From: Patescibacteria group bacterium UBA5194
GTDB taxonomy: Bacteria > Patescibacteriota > Gracilibacteria > BD1-5 > UBA6164
NCBI GenBank assembly: GCA_002412935.1
Contig: DHWA01000003.1
Location: 43,018 to 79,303 of the forward strand
Length of the DNA stretch: 36,286 nt
Direction: 5' to 3'
Shown here: positions 22,317 through 33,003 of the stretch, piece after piece
How the letters are laid out: every line of letters begins with the position of its first letter
How positions within the stretch are numbered: the stretch's first letter is position 1
The notes under the pieces: generated by a model
Told to the model about the DNA's origin: nothing
The model's input: the letters and a program-made list of their open reading frames with translations, nothing else
Database searches by the model: none
Position numbers and translations under genes: made by a program

Positions 22317-22388
22317 TTCCCTTAAAACAAACAAAAATCTAGTTTATAAATAACTAGATTTTTGTTTATTAATATATTTGGAGGTGCC
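22317..22388. repeat. cassette boundary, type B hairpin plus core TTTGGAGGTGCC
   Basis: TTTCCCTTAAAACAAA, a 16-bp stem (22329-22344 with 22352-22367) and then TTAATATATTTGGAGGTGCC. It is taken as the left junction of the 13.9 kb element, whose right junction core is at 36278-36286. Confidence 0.7.
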
Positions 22389-22479
22389 TGAAAGTCATCT
22401 AATTGATATTTTTAATAGAATAAATCAATTTAATTTAGATGATTTGAAATGATTTTTAAAAATATTGAAACTTGGTTAA
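22378..22479 (+). pseudogene. orphan C-terminal coding tail 4 (predicted native tail of the recombinase at 34865)
   Basis: A frame opening TTG-GAG-GTG (LEVPESHLIDIFNRINQFN), ending LKLG-TAA, with no start codon. If the element circularises by joining the cores at 36278 and 22378, this frame continues the serine recombinase exactly in phase, supplying its last 33 residues. That reading is inference; the phase match is seen. Confidence 0.5.
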
Positions 22480-22560
22480 ATATTTAAATATCAATAATAT
22501 GCAAATAATTCAAATAAATATACTAGAAGATTGAATAATTAAATAAATAATCTCTATTCT

Positions 22561-22589
22561 TTGCCTTAATAATAAAACTATGATAAAAT
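22561..22589 (+). promoter_or_regulatory. promoter of the PD-(D/E)XK-like gene
   Basis: TTGCCT (22561-22566), 17 bases, TAAAAT (22584-22589), 31 bases before the ATG at 22621. Confidence 0.4.
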
Positions 22590-22620
22590 TAAATAAGTAG
22601 TATTAATTAAATAATAAAAT

Positions 22621-23535
22621 ATGGCAAAAATAAGTACTTCAGCTTTAGCAACAAATTTAAATTTAGACTCAAAGGAGTTTATTAAATTATTAGAAGAAAA
22701 TTGATATATAGAAATCAAAAATAAATCATTATTTTGATCAGAAAAAATAAAAGTTTTAACTAAAAAATGAAAAGAAAATTGATGAGAATTAAAAACATGA
22801 ACAAAATTTTGAGATTATATAGTTTGGCCAGATGATTTTAATCCATTTGAATCATTAAATATAAATAATTTTGAATATTTAAGTATTTCTAACCTTGCAG
22901 AAAATTTCTGAATGTGAGCAAGAAAAATGAATCAAATTATTTCAGAATTATGATGGATAGAACCAAATCTTAAATGATGGAAACTTACAAAATTTTGAGA
23001 AAAGATGTGATGAAAAGAATTAGTAATAAGTAAAACATGAGCAACTTATACAAAATGGCCTATAGAAATAAAAGAAAATAGTTCATTACTTTCCGCATTG
23101 TGAATGAAAGATATAAACAAAATTAATATAATTGAAAACAAAATAAATAATAATGATGAAAAAGTTGGTTTTAGGGAAAAATTTCCTGCTAGTTATAGAA
23201 CAAAAGACTGACATAAAGTTCGTTCTAGATGAGAATTAGTAATTGATAATTCATTATATGAATATTGATTAGCTCATGCATATGAAAGAAAATTACCAAT
23301 TGAAGAAGATGTTTACTCTGATTTCTATATTCCAGCAAAAAATTTATGAAAAGCTGTATATATAGAATATTGGGGATTAGAAGACCAGGAAAAATATGAA
23401 AATAGAAAAAAGATAAAACAAGAAATATATATGAAAAATCATTTAAACTTAATAGAATTAGAAAATAAACACATTGATAATCTTGATGATTATTTACCTA
23501 GAATGTTATTAGATTTTTGAATTAAAGTGGATTAA
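22621..23535 (+). CDS. PD-(D/E)XK/VSR-like nuclease-domain protein
   Basis: A 304-residue protein. The first 30 residues resemble an initiator-like helical motif (ISTSALATNLNLDSKEFIKL), repeated in idea at about residue 90 (LSISNLAENFGMGARKMNQI), both possibly DNA- or RNA-binding helices. The C-terminal half carries a nuclease-like pattern I know from helicase-associated proteins: RSRGELVIDNSLYEYGLAHAYE, then DVYSDFYIPAK, VYIEYWGLED and a closing LNLIELENKHI. The E, D and E-x-W positions fit a PD-(D/E)XK/VSR fold. It is the first gene inside the large element, near its left end, and has its own promoter and terminator. Confidence 0.7.
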
Positions 23536-23586
23536 AAAATACTTTAAAATAATAAATTATTTTAAAATATTTTACACAAAAAAAGG

Positions 23587-23624
23587 AGCTAAGTTTTCTT
23601 GGTAGAAGTGACTTAGCTTTTTTT
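23587..23624 (+). terminator. intrinsic terminator
   Basis: AGCTAAGT (23587-23594) pairs with ACTTAGCT (23611-23618) and is followed by a T tract. It ends the transcript of the 22621 gene. Confidence 0.8.
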
Positions 23625-24245
23625 ATATAATCCAGTTTCACATACTGGAATATATAAAAAATATATAGTATCCAGTGGAAAAAGAATTTAATTGTTTAGA
23701 AATAACCCTAATTTCTATTTGTTATAGATAAAGATTCAAAAGAACTTTATCATATAACTTTCTTACAATCTTTAGGTAATTTTTATAGAGCTAAATTCAC
23801 CAGTCTCTTTTGTTTTTGTTTTATAATTGTCTTTTGTACATAATATATGAAAGGCGAATTTTGAAAATAAATTATATCCATCTTATTAAAGCAACTTTAC
23901 CTGAAAAATTAATTAGGTAAGATGGATATGATTCATTTCATTCTTTTACACCTTATATTTGTTTTTATTTTTGCTATTTTAATAAAACTTATAAAGTTTT
24001 ACTAGGGATTAATACTAGGTTTGGTATTTCCCATCTAAGAAAGTAAGAAAATGTAAAAGAACTTTTATTCCATATATATTATATCATATATATATCTACA
24101 CTACTAAGAAATAATATTGACAATATCTATAATTATATTATTAATCTTATAAATATTCTATAATTCCCTTATATAAGGGAAATTTAATTTTAAAATAGAA
24201 TCAATAAAATTTGTTATAATTGTTAAATATGTATTAGATTATAAT
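23625..24245. other. 621-base gene-free region with many hairpins, candidate noncoding RNA
   Basis: No coding frame is convincing. It holds TCCAGT/ACTGGA (about 23633-23651), TAGAAAT/ATTTCTA (about 23697-23718), and a 12-bp stem ATATCCATCTTA (23874-23885) with 23918-23929. The 3' strand of that stem can instead pair with TTACCT at 23897-23902. Near 24005-24032 GGGA..AATAC can pair with GTATT..TCCC. A TTGACA lies at about 24117-24122 and a terminator at 24246. Strand and limits of any RNA are unknown. Confidence 0.35.
24164..24181. promoter_or_regulatory. 18-bp perfect palindrome
   Basis: TTCCCTTATATAAGGGAA is perfectly symmetrical, a good candidate dimer-binding operator. It lies between the structured region and the terminator at 24246, away from any obvious gene start. 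Confidence 0.45.
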
Positions 24246-24282
24246 AAAAAACAACAAAATTTTATCTTTCTTGTTGTTTTTT
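24246..24282. terminator. bidirectional terminator
   Basis: AAAAAACAACAA (24246-24257) pairs with TTGTTGTTTTTT (24271-24282). It can end a plus-strand RNA from the upstream region and the minus-strand helicase transcript, whose last frame stops at 24346. Confidence 0.7.
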
Positions 24283-24345
24283 ATTCATTATTGTATAAAA
24301 ATTATAGACAATAATTTTAGATGTATTTAATTACATGAATATTAT

Positions 24346-24974
24346 TTAAACTACCCTTCTAATTTTATCAATTAAGTACTTTATATAATACTTATTATAT
24401 CAGCTTTTTATATACAAATACTTATCATCAAAATAATAATCGTAAAAATGTTCCATAAAAATTTTTTCTTTATAATAAAAGCTAACAGGTAAATTATTAT
24501 TCTTTTTATTATTTAAATAATTATTAATATCATCAATAGAATTTTCTCTTTCAAAATTATCTTCTTCTTTCTTGCTAACTTGTTCAACCTTATCATTTAC
24601 TATGTATTCTAATAATACACTCCAGTTTCTACCACAATCACCACATATTAATCTTTTTTTATCATTTCTATATCATTTATTCTTTATATTAATAGAATTA
24701 CAAGTAGGACAATTTAAACTTGTTATTCAGATATTATTATATTCATTAGAGTTAGTTAAATTATATTCATTTTTCTTATAAGAATTTAATCTTTTCCTAA
24801 AAGTCCAAAGAGTTTTTCAATTTTCTTTTTCATAACAATTAACACATTGATCTTTTGTTTTATATGGAAAATATTGAGATTCAAAAATATTATCGCAACT
24901 AATACAGACTCTTTTATCTCAATCATGGAGTTTGTCAATTTGTTCATAAAATGTATCTAAACATCAATTATTTA
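24346..24974 (-). pseudogene. out-of-frame zinc-ribbon C-terminus of the giant helicase
   Basis: Directly after the helicase stop, the frame shifted by one base stays open for about 208 codons. It contains two zinc-binding motifs: VCISCDNIF ... QCVNCYE (CxxC, CxxC) and LNCPTCNSI ... LICGDCGRNW (a zinc ribbon). No ATG occurs until near its end (IFMEHF), so it cannot start independently with a normal codon. The boundary is a run of 12 A on the coding strand; one added A fuses this frame to the helicase. It is either a slippage-made extension, a recent frameshift or a sequencing error. Confidence 0.6.
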
Positions 24975-27900
24975 TTTTTTTTTTTTGAATAATTCACTTA
25001 ATCTATTATCTAATGTCTCTATTGGATTATCTCAAATATTAAATTTGTTTATTCTTAGAAATTTATAACCATATCATTCTAATACTTTTTGTCTATAAAT
25101 ATCATCAGCTTTCATATAACTTGTATAATTATATTTATCTACCGATCATATATTTTCAAAATGTTCTTTGAATCCATCATATTCAATTACTACTTTTTTA
25201 TTATTGTAAATAAGTAAAAAATCTACTTTATATGCAGGATGATTATATATTCTATCTAATTGTCTTAAATACTTTCATATATCAAATTGAGGAATAAATT
25301 CTATTGAATTATTGTTATCTTTATAAAATTGTGTTTCATAAAAATATTCTTGAATTTTCTTTTCCATTGGAGAATTTACATCTGTTCATCAAAGATTTAC
25401 TTTTCTACCAGCATCAAGTTCATTACTGTAATGTAATAATGCATTTTTAATTTCTCAACTAAATTTATTTATAGGTTTACTTAAAACAAAATGCATACAT
25501 TCTTTAGCACGACTAAATCAAACATTCATTCTTTGAGCTTTAACACTTCAATCCTCTTCTATATCTATAGTTTTAAAGTCCTTTAAAAATATATAAATAA
25601 GTCTATCCTTTTCTTCAGTAGCCACCATAGAATAAAAAATATAATCTCTTTCTTCTCATTGACATGAATCAAAAGTCATTATTTTGAGTTTACATGTTTT
25701 AAATATCCATTCTTTATCAGGAAGTTCATTTATTTTATCAAGTAATAATCAAGCTTGATGTTGATGAGGTGTAATTATTCATAATGATTGTTCTATTCAT
25801 TTTTCTTTAAATTTTAATATTTTTTCAATAATATAATTTATTTCTAATTCATTAGTATTTTTTGCCATATCAATTAATCAATCATGAGGGATAATATCAA
25901 TTTTAATTACATCTTCAATAGATTTTCATCTAATCTTCATATATTGCAAAGATCATTCATAAAAAAATTTATTTGAATATGAAATGATTTCAGGGTATCA
26001 ACGAAAATGTTTTCTTAATTGACATTTATAATTTTGAATTGATTTAGAGAACTTAAGTATAGAATATTTTATATCAAAATTTCAAACATTTTCTAACCAG
26101 CCAAATTCATCTTCTTTTCAAACTAATCTTTCTTCAATAAAGGTTTTTTTAATATTTGTTTTGTATTCTTGATTAACAATTTTACTTGCATTATTAGATT
26201 TCACATTAGAAAATTGCTTATCATCTCAAAGAATAATAATTTTTTTTCATCTTATTAAAGCAGGTAAAGATTGTGCTATACTTACTTGTGATGCTTCATC
26301 AATAATTATAAGATCAAATAAATCTTTTTCTAATGGAATATAATCAGAATAATCTCTTATTCATGCTAAAATACATGGAAAAGCATTTTTTAAATTTTTA
26401 AATAATCATTTAGGAAATTTTTTCTTTTTAGAAATAATTCATTTTAATGTATTTACTTCATTAGCATGATTTCTTGTATAATCAACTATTCTCTTATCAA
26501 GAAAATAAGCCATTTCAGCTGTAGTTTGTTCTTCAATATTTTTTATTCAATCTGAGAATAGATCTTCAGGGATATTATTAAATTTATATATAAGTGATTT
26601 TTCAATTTTTTTAAATTCTAAATAGTTATCTATAAATTCATTTGAATAATTATTTAATACAGAAGATAATTTTGTAATAGATAAAGATTTAATATCAAAA
26701 TCAATATTTTTTGAGAAATTTAAAAACTTTCATTGATAATTATTTAATAAATTTAATGATTCTTTTATTTCAAATAATTTATTAATATTATTTAAATTAA
26801 TTTTGTATTCATCAATATATTCAGAAATATCATTATTTAATATGTTTTCTTTATTATTTAAAATTCGATCAAATGAAAAACTATTTTTTTTATCATTATT
26901 AATATAATTATCTATGTATTTATTTAATTCAATATAATTAAATAAATTTTTTAATTCTGATATATCTTGTTTCATTAATCATTCACAATACAGAATAATA
27001 TTATTGATTAATTTAATAATATTATCCTGTACAGATAACAATTTTTCATTTAATTTTTCATTTTTATTAACTAAATAATTTTTTAAATATTTTAAAAATA
27101 TTTGTTTATCAAAAATATATAAATCATCGTTTAAATAATTATTAATTTCTTTTATATTAATTAATTCATTCAATCATTTTTCATATATTGATTCTAATAT
27201 ATCTATAGTAAAAATTTCTTTAATGTTATTATAATTATCTTTTTTTGCATTTTCATACTTCTGTTTTTCTTCATCATATTCATTATTTCTATTACTTTCT
27301 ATTGGATTTCTATTTAGTTTATTTTCTAAAATAAAATTAATAATAAATTCAAAATTAAACTCTCTAAAATTACTATCTTCTAATAATGTTAAAATGAAAT
27401 CATTTAAGTTATATATTTTTCTAATATTATCTAATTTTTTATGACTATCTAAAATATCATAACTATAAAAATATGACTTTATTTTTACATTAATATTATT
27501 AATCTTTTCTTGTTTAAATAAGTAACCAAATATTCATGATTTTAATTCAACAATTTCAGAAATCCCTTCAAACAGTTTTTTATTAGAATCATGAATTTTA
27601 GAATAATCTAATAATTTAAAATTATCTAATAAATCTAGGAATGTCGTATCATTTCAAATATAATTTAATAATTTTTCATTTAAATTTAATAATTTTTTAT
27701 ATTTTTGAGTTAGTAATTCTAAATTATTAATATTATTTTCCTCTAATTTTTCATAATTTGATATAAAAATACTTATTCAATCATTTACTTTATCATAATT
27801 TAAATCATTTTTTAAATATCATAATATATTATAATCTCATAAATCAGAAAAATCTTTATATTTAATTAATATTTTTTTAATATAATCAATGATAGTTCAA

Positions 27901-30119
27901 TAATCATTAAATATTTTTACTTCAAAACTTTGTATATTGTCATTTAAAAAGATATCTGAAAGTTCATCATTAATAGTCTTTATATTATTATCTATAGCAT
28001 TTAATATATCTTCCTTATTTGAATACAAATATATTGCATTATTTTTGTTTGGAAAATTTTTATTTTCTTGTTTAATTTTTGATATTTTTAATAGTACATC
28101 ATAATTATTATTTAATAAAGAAATATTATCTTTAGAGAAATCAAATAATTTAATATCAAATCCTTTAAAATCATTTAATTTTATTAGAGTATCTTTTATT
28201 AAATAAATAAATTTTTTTAGTTCAGAAATATTTTCATCATCTATCCAGTTTATATCAATAAATTTATTAATATTATCAAAATAATATTTTATATCTTTAA
28301 TTGATATATCTTTAAAATAATTAATATTATTTTCAATATTATTTTCAATAATTTTTAATAAATTATTTTTTTCTTTGTCTACATCTAATTTTTTATCTTT
28401 ATATGCTGAATAATATTCAGCAATTTTATTTATAGTTTGTCATTGAACAATTTTTCAAAATTTATTTCAAGATTTTCATAACCTTAAAATAGGGTTAAGA
28501 AAATCATCATCTTTTCTAACCTTGTTTAAAGTTTCAGTAATTTTATCTTCTACTACATCTAAAGCTTCTTTTTTATCAGATAAAACAAGTACAGATTTAC
28601 CATTCAACAAAGCTTTACATATTATTGCTGTAATAGTATGACTTTTTCAAGTTCAAGGAGGTCATTCAAGTGTTAATACTTTACATTCAGGATTTTCTAA
28701 TGCAATAATAACTTGTTTTTGTTCATCATTTAAAGGTATTGGACTTTCAAATATTAATTTATTTGCTATACTTTTTTCAGTCCAATCTTTTTCTACATCA
28801 TCTTCTTTATTTATTGGATCTTTTTCTACAAAATCATTTAATAATAAAGAAAATTGATCAAGTATTCCTTCATTATTATTTAATATTTCTTCATAATCAT
28901 TTATTACTGATTCATCAGATTTATCAAATAAATATATATAACTTTTATTAGAAAAAGATGTTAATATATGTTCAACTTTTTGAAATTCTGAGTTTTCATA
29001 ATCTAAAGATTTATTGAATTTAAAAAAGTTTTGAATGGAATCACTGATCCATTTAATTTTTTCTATAAAATTGTCATCATCATTTATATAAATAATTCTA
29101 TCATAATTTCATGCTAATGTAGCTCATTTTCACTTATTTTCTTTATTCTCAGAATTTTCTCTATTATATTCTTGAACTACATAGTCTATAGCTTTAGTAT
29201 TAACATAAAGTTTTTGATCAAAAAATAATTCAAAACTTCATTTTTTTTCTTCTAATTTTAATGGTAAATAAAATAAAGGAAATATATGTTTTCATGCTGA
29301 TATTTCATACATATATAAATATAACTCTGTTTTATCTAAAAGTTTATTATTTTTAAATAAAATATAAATATCATCAAAAGCATCTGCTATAGAAATATTT
29401 TTAAAAAATAATTCTATATTAACTTTTAATTCTTCAAGTAGAATATTCTTCTTTAATTCTTCTATAAGTTTAAATGGTTTAATATCTATCTCTTTTTCTC
29501 ATATTTTTAATTCAATTTTTTTATCATACTCAAAATATAATTGAAGTATATCAACTATAATATGTGCAAATATTGAATATAGACTATCTGATAATTCTCA
29601 TTCAATTTGATATAATCAGTTTTGATCTACTAACTCTAATGTTTGTAAAGGTTCTTCTATAGTATCTAAAAATGGAACTATAAAATTTTTTGTGAATATA
29701 GTTTGTATTGTTTCTTGTGATTTTTCAAGATATAATTGATAATTTTTAATATGAATTTTCTTTATCTCTTTTAGATTTACTTCTATCTCAGCAAATGTAA
29801 CATTTAATAATTCTTCTTCTAAATTTTTTACTTTAGAACTTATTAATTTAAAAATATTTTCAGAAATAGAACTAGTATATGTTCATTTTTTTATATTTAT
29901 ACTATCTTTTTTAAAACCATTATAAAATATAGAATAAAAATCTTTTTTTAGCTTCTTATACTTTTCTAAATCTAATCAGACTTTATGTCATTTTACAATT
30001 TTACTTATAGAATTTCTTTTTGGTAAACGAGTTTTATGAAAATCTGTTTCAAGAAAATTCATAAAATATTTTGCAACCTCAACAATAAAATTATTTGTTT
30101 TCTTGTTTAAATTATTCAT
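24972..30119 (-). CDS. giant SF1 (UPF1/COG1112-like) helicase with C-terminal nuclease domain
   Basis: A 1715-residue protein. Walker A is GPPGTGK at residues 486-492, with all three glycines encoded by TGA. Motif II is IIIDEASQVS (Asp1274, Glu1275), motif III LGDDKQF, followed by RKHFRGYPEIISYSNKFF (motif IV area), MTFDSCQGEERDYIFYS (motif V) and MNVGFSRAKECMHF (motif VI). About 780 Asn/Lys/Ile-rich helical, coiled residues separate motifs I and II, far more than usual. Near the end YKVDFLLIYNNKKVVIEYDG (Asp1633, Glu1646) is a VSR/DUF559-like nuclease core. Helicases of this class occur in several antiphage systems and as housekeeping proteins; a defence role here is inferred from its place in a mobile element. 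The frame stops in A12, after which a zinc-ribbon frame continues. Confidence 0.88.
24975..24986. repeat. 12-base homopolymer at the helicase frame break
   Basis: T12 on the plus strand (A12 in the coding sense) lies directly before the helicase stop. A change by +1 (or -2) restores one frame of about 1920 residues with the zinc ribbons. Confidence 0.75.
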
Positions 30120-30188
30120 TAAATATAATTATATATAATATAAAATTATTAATAATATAAAGATTTAATATAAAAAATCAATTTATAA

Positions 30189-30216
30189 AAAATACCAGGT
30201 TTAAACCTGGTATTTT
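30189..30216. terminator. 28-bp palindromic terminator
   Basis: A perfect palindrome with half AAAATACCAGGTTT overlaps the stop codon of the 30201 gene. A- and T-rich ends let it work in both directions. It separates the small acidic gene from the helicase downstream. Confidence 0.75.
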
Positions 30217-30566
30217 GAATTTTCAAATAACTCTTGAATTTTATCATTAGAAAACCATAAATGACTATCCATATAGTTTGTATAGATTTCATATAAATCA
30301 TGATAACTTATATATTCATCTAAATTTCAATAATCTCATAAATCAAGAATTATAGATATTTCTTCCCTATATTCTTCTATAAACTTTTCAGCTATTTGCC
30401 TTATAGATTCATATATCATAAGATTTATATTTATATCTCAGTAATTTGATTTTATATCATCCACATCAATATCTATTTCATTGTTATCACATAGATCCAT
30501 TAAGAAATTAATATCCAAATATCAGCAATCTAGTATCTGACATAGTAAGCTTGTTTTACTTTCCAT
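30201..30566 (-). CDS. small acidic hypothetical protein
   Basis: A 121-residue, strongly acidic protein (FLMDLCDNNEIDIDVDDIKS, then EEYREEISIILDLGDYG) with no membrane segment and no recognised family. It starts at an ATG with an AT-rich leader and ends inside the palindrome. Acidic proteins of this size on mobile elements are sometimes antitoxins or nucleic-acid mimics, but nothing in the sequence shows that here. It stands 81 bases upstream of the helicase start on the same strand with a terminator between. Confidence 0.6.
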
Positions 30567-30878
30567 ATATAAAAAGTTAAAAAATAATGTAATGGAAAAG
30601 CAATTTTTGGCTTAATATGAAAAAGTATGGATACTACAAGAAAGATGATTATTTAAAGATTTGAGAGTATAAAGAATTTAATTATTTGTTGAGTAGTATA
30701 TTTTTAATAGAAAACAAAAATTATAATAGCTTAACATTATTATTAATACATTATAGAAATGGCAAACTATCAAAAAGTAATAAGATTATATTTAGGATTT
30801 TAGTTGATTTGATTAAGATGATATTTGTTTATTGATGATATAAAAAAGACTTTCCGAGTCACTGAAAGTCTTTTTTAT
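30567..30878. other. intergenic region with a doubtful small plus-strand ORF
   Basis: With TGA as Gly, an ATG at 30617 opens MKKYGYYKKDDYLKIGEYKE and stays open to 30949. It crosses the terminator hairpin at 30842 and enters the convergent gene, and its later part has poor coding character. The first 75 codons could be a real small protein; I cannot decide. Otherwise the region is AT-rich spacer. Confidence 0.25.
30842..30876. terminator. intrinsic terminator after the Mrr-like gene
   Basis: AAAAAAGACTTTC pairs with GAAAGTCTTTTTT around a 9-base loop. It stands directly behind the stop of the minus-strand gene at 30879 and can act in both directions. Confidence 0.8.
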
Positions 30879-31766
30879 TTATACTGAAAACCCAAATAGT
30901 TTTTCAAAAAATGGTTTTCATTTCTTTTCTTCAAATTCTAAATATTTAAGTCTATTAATAAATACATCTCAATGTTTTAATATTTTATTTTTTTCTCTTG
31001 TAGAAAGTCAACTTATAGTATTTTTTAAGGATTGCAAATTATGTGGTCTTTCCCTTGCTAATAATTCTAATGTATCATTTCTTGCAATATCTCATAATCT
31101 TAATTGTTTTTCGTATGAGTAATCCCTTCTTATTTGTTTTAAAAATTGATATAATTCACTATCACTTGGTTTTTCAATACTAAAATGATTATCATATAAT
31201 TTTAAAGCTAATTGATTTTCATCAAAACATTTTTCAACTTCTTTATATCATTCTTTCTCATTTATTTCTTCTTTGAATTTACTTAATGAATATAGCTCTT
31301 GTAATTTATAAATACCATAAAAATCAATTGTTTTTATTCATCTACTATTTCAAAACTCTTTAGCTTTTTGAGTAAATTTTGAAGTAGTTATATAAAATAT
31401 CTCTGTTTTATCTTTTTTATCACTTATTTTATCAGATATTTTTCAATAAAAATGAGCAATCAAATCTTCACTTATATCTTTTATAGAATACTTTTTACAT
31501 TGTACTATTAAAAATTTATTTACTCAATTTTCATATTTTATTCATTTTAAATCTATTCAAGAATCAAATTCATTAGTTCTTCAGTTTAATTTTACATTAT
31601 ATTTTTTATACTTTTGAAAATAATATTGTATATATTTTTCAAATCAATGTGCACTTAATGTATGTTTAACCGCAAAAACTTTTCTAGCTTTCTCTTCAGG
31701 TTCATTTACTCATAAAAATAAAAAATCACTTAATGTTTTACTTAAATCCAATGTATTTATTTTCAT
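30879..31766 (-). CDS. Mrr-like restriction endonuclease with C-terminal HRDC domain
   Basis: A 295-residue protein. Residues about 35-120 hold an Mrr-type PD-(D/E)XK core: FEKYIQYYFQKYKKYNVKL, EFDSGIDLKGIKYENG with Asp72, then FLIVQCKKYS with Gln89 and Lys91/92. The C-terminal 75 residues match an HRDC domain: SDSELYQFLKQIRRDYS, IARNDTLELLARERPHNLQS and ISGLSTREKNKILKHGDVFI. Mrr-like enzymes cut modified or foreign DNA; HRDC domains bind nucleic acid and are usually found in RecQ helicases and RNase D. The pairing on a small nuclease is less common. It is divergent from a probable DNA-binding protein with overlapping promoters, which suggests linked control. Confidence 0.8.
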
Positions 31767-31772
31767 AAAAAT

Positions 31773-31826
31773 TTGATTAAATATTAAATATAGTTATATT
31801 AAAACATATATTTTATTAATAGTCAA
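31773..31826. promoter_or_regulatory. overlapping divergent promoters
   Basis: Plus strand: TTGATT (31773-31778), 16 bases, TATATT (31795-31800), toward the 31830 gene. Minus strand: TTGACT (31821-31826), 17 bases, TTTAAT (31798-31803), toward the Mrr-like gene. The -10 boxes overlap, so the two could compete or share an operator. Confidence 0.45.
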
Positions 31827-31829
31827 TAT

Positions 31830-32501
31830 ATGAGTACTTTTTCACTTATGTATAAATTAAAATTATCTCAAACTTTAAATGATTGGGATGTAGAAGATAT
31901 CAATATAATAAAAGAAGCTTTAAATCAGCTAAAAAATTGATATGCAAGTTTTAATTGAGTATTTATTCATTGATATGAAACTATTGATGAATTAAAGATT
32001 TTACAAAGATGTTGTGATAAATATGAGAATTGAAACTACTATATAAAAACTATTAATACTGTTTTTAATAATATAGAATTTGAAAATGCAAATGAATTAA
32101 TTGATTGATTTTCTCCTATTGATAAAGATATAACTAATAATATACTTACAGAATTAAATCTTGAATGAAAAGTAAAAAATAATTATGGGAAATCTTGGTA
32201 TATTTGAGATGATTTTGTAAACATAAAATGAAAAAATATAGAATTAGAGCCTTGAACAAAATATAAAACAATATTTGATATAATAAATGAAACTTATTTA
32301 AATAAACCAAAAAATGAATTAACTTATGATGAATTAATTGAAACTTTTAAAAACTGAAATTACTCAAATATTTCTAAAGAAGATTTAATATATGAAAAAA
32401 TCAGATGAGATATCAAACATAAATTAAAAGAAATTAGGGATAAAACTTGAACAAAGTTTTTCTGGCCATATAAAAGAGGAATCGTAATATTGGGAAAATA
32501 G
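31830..32501 (+). CDS. hypothetical protein with probable C-terminal winged helix
   Basis: A 223-residue protein not assigned to a family. The last 70 residues (LTYDELIETFKNGNYSNI, then IRGDIKHKLKEIRDKTG and FFWPYKRGIVIL) follow the pattern of OmpR-like winged helices: a helix, a recognition helix rich in Lys/Arg, and a closing beta hairpin. The N-terminal 150 residues are helical with Cys-Cys at RCCDKYEN and no known motif. It is divergent from the Mrr-like gene over 63 bases and is a natural candidate for its regulator. It is the last plus-strand gene before the origin-like region. Confidence 0.6.
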
Positions 32502-32555
32502 GGAAAGTATATTTCACTATATTCCTTTATACAAGACATTAATAATCATTATAGT

Positions 32556-32593
32556 TTCCTAGGAAAATTAAATTTTTCTTAGGAATTTTTTTT
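32556..32593 (+). terminator. intrinsic terminator
   Basis: TTCCTAGGAAAA pairs imperfectly with TTTTTCTTAGGAA, followed by eight Ts. It ends the 31830 transcript. Confidence 0.7.
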
Positions 32594-32717
32594 AAAGCTT
32601 TAAGTTCCTTAAAATATTAATATTGTAGTTTTTCACTCTTTATCCGGATTCAGAGGTTTGTGCTGTCGTCACAAAACGACAAGAACACGAAATGGGCACG
32701 GACTTAGATTAGAAAAT

Positions 32718-32876
32718 CAGTTAGAAAATAATTTGACTAGTGCAACGGTACTATTTTTAAACTGTATACTTTAAACCCCTACGAATATGGAATTATTAAG
32801 ATTATAATCATCCGTCTTTCGTCGGTTAACATCAGAATGAAGTTTAAAAATAGTAAGTCAAATTATTTTCTAACTG
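32718..32876. repeat. long inverted repeat (21 bp + 14 bp)
   Basis: 32718-32738 (starts CAGTTAGAAAATAAT) is a perfect complement of 32856-32876. Inside it 32750-32763 (ACTATTTTTAAACT) pairs perfectly with 32841-32854. The left arm has an 11-base bulge (AGTGCAACGGT), and the 77-base loop contains CCGTCTTTCGTCGG, itself a small hairpin. Confidence 0.9.
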
Positions 32877-32913
32877 TTATTTTCGTGGCACCGAACGGGG
32901 CTACGAAAATAAC
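32876..32913. repeat. strong hairpin with GAAC loop
   Basis: GTTATTTTCGT pairs with ACGAAAATAAC (11 bp). The inner GGCACC/GGGGCT can extend the stem, with one mismatch and one G-T pair, around a GAAC tetraloop (32893-32896). This is the most GC-rich hairpin near rep and a candidate nick-site structure. Confidence 0.8.
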
Positions 32914-33003
32914 TACTATTTTAATAAAAAAATAAATAAAAAGCTACCACTCAATAATGTGGTAGCAGTTAACTAAAAAACAAGTACTAAACCTTTATTT
33001 AAA

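Noticed and set aside
22378..22479. Tail sequences as tRNA genes at an integration site
   Set aside because: No cloverleaf, no GTTC-type T arm and no conserved D arm can be fitted after any of the four cores.
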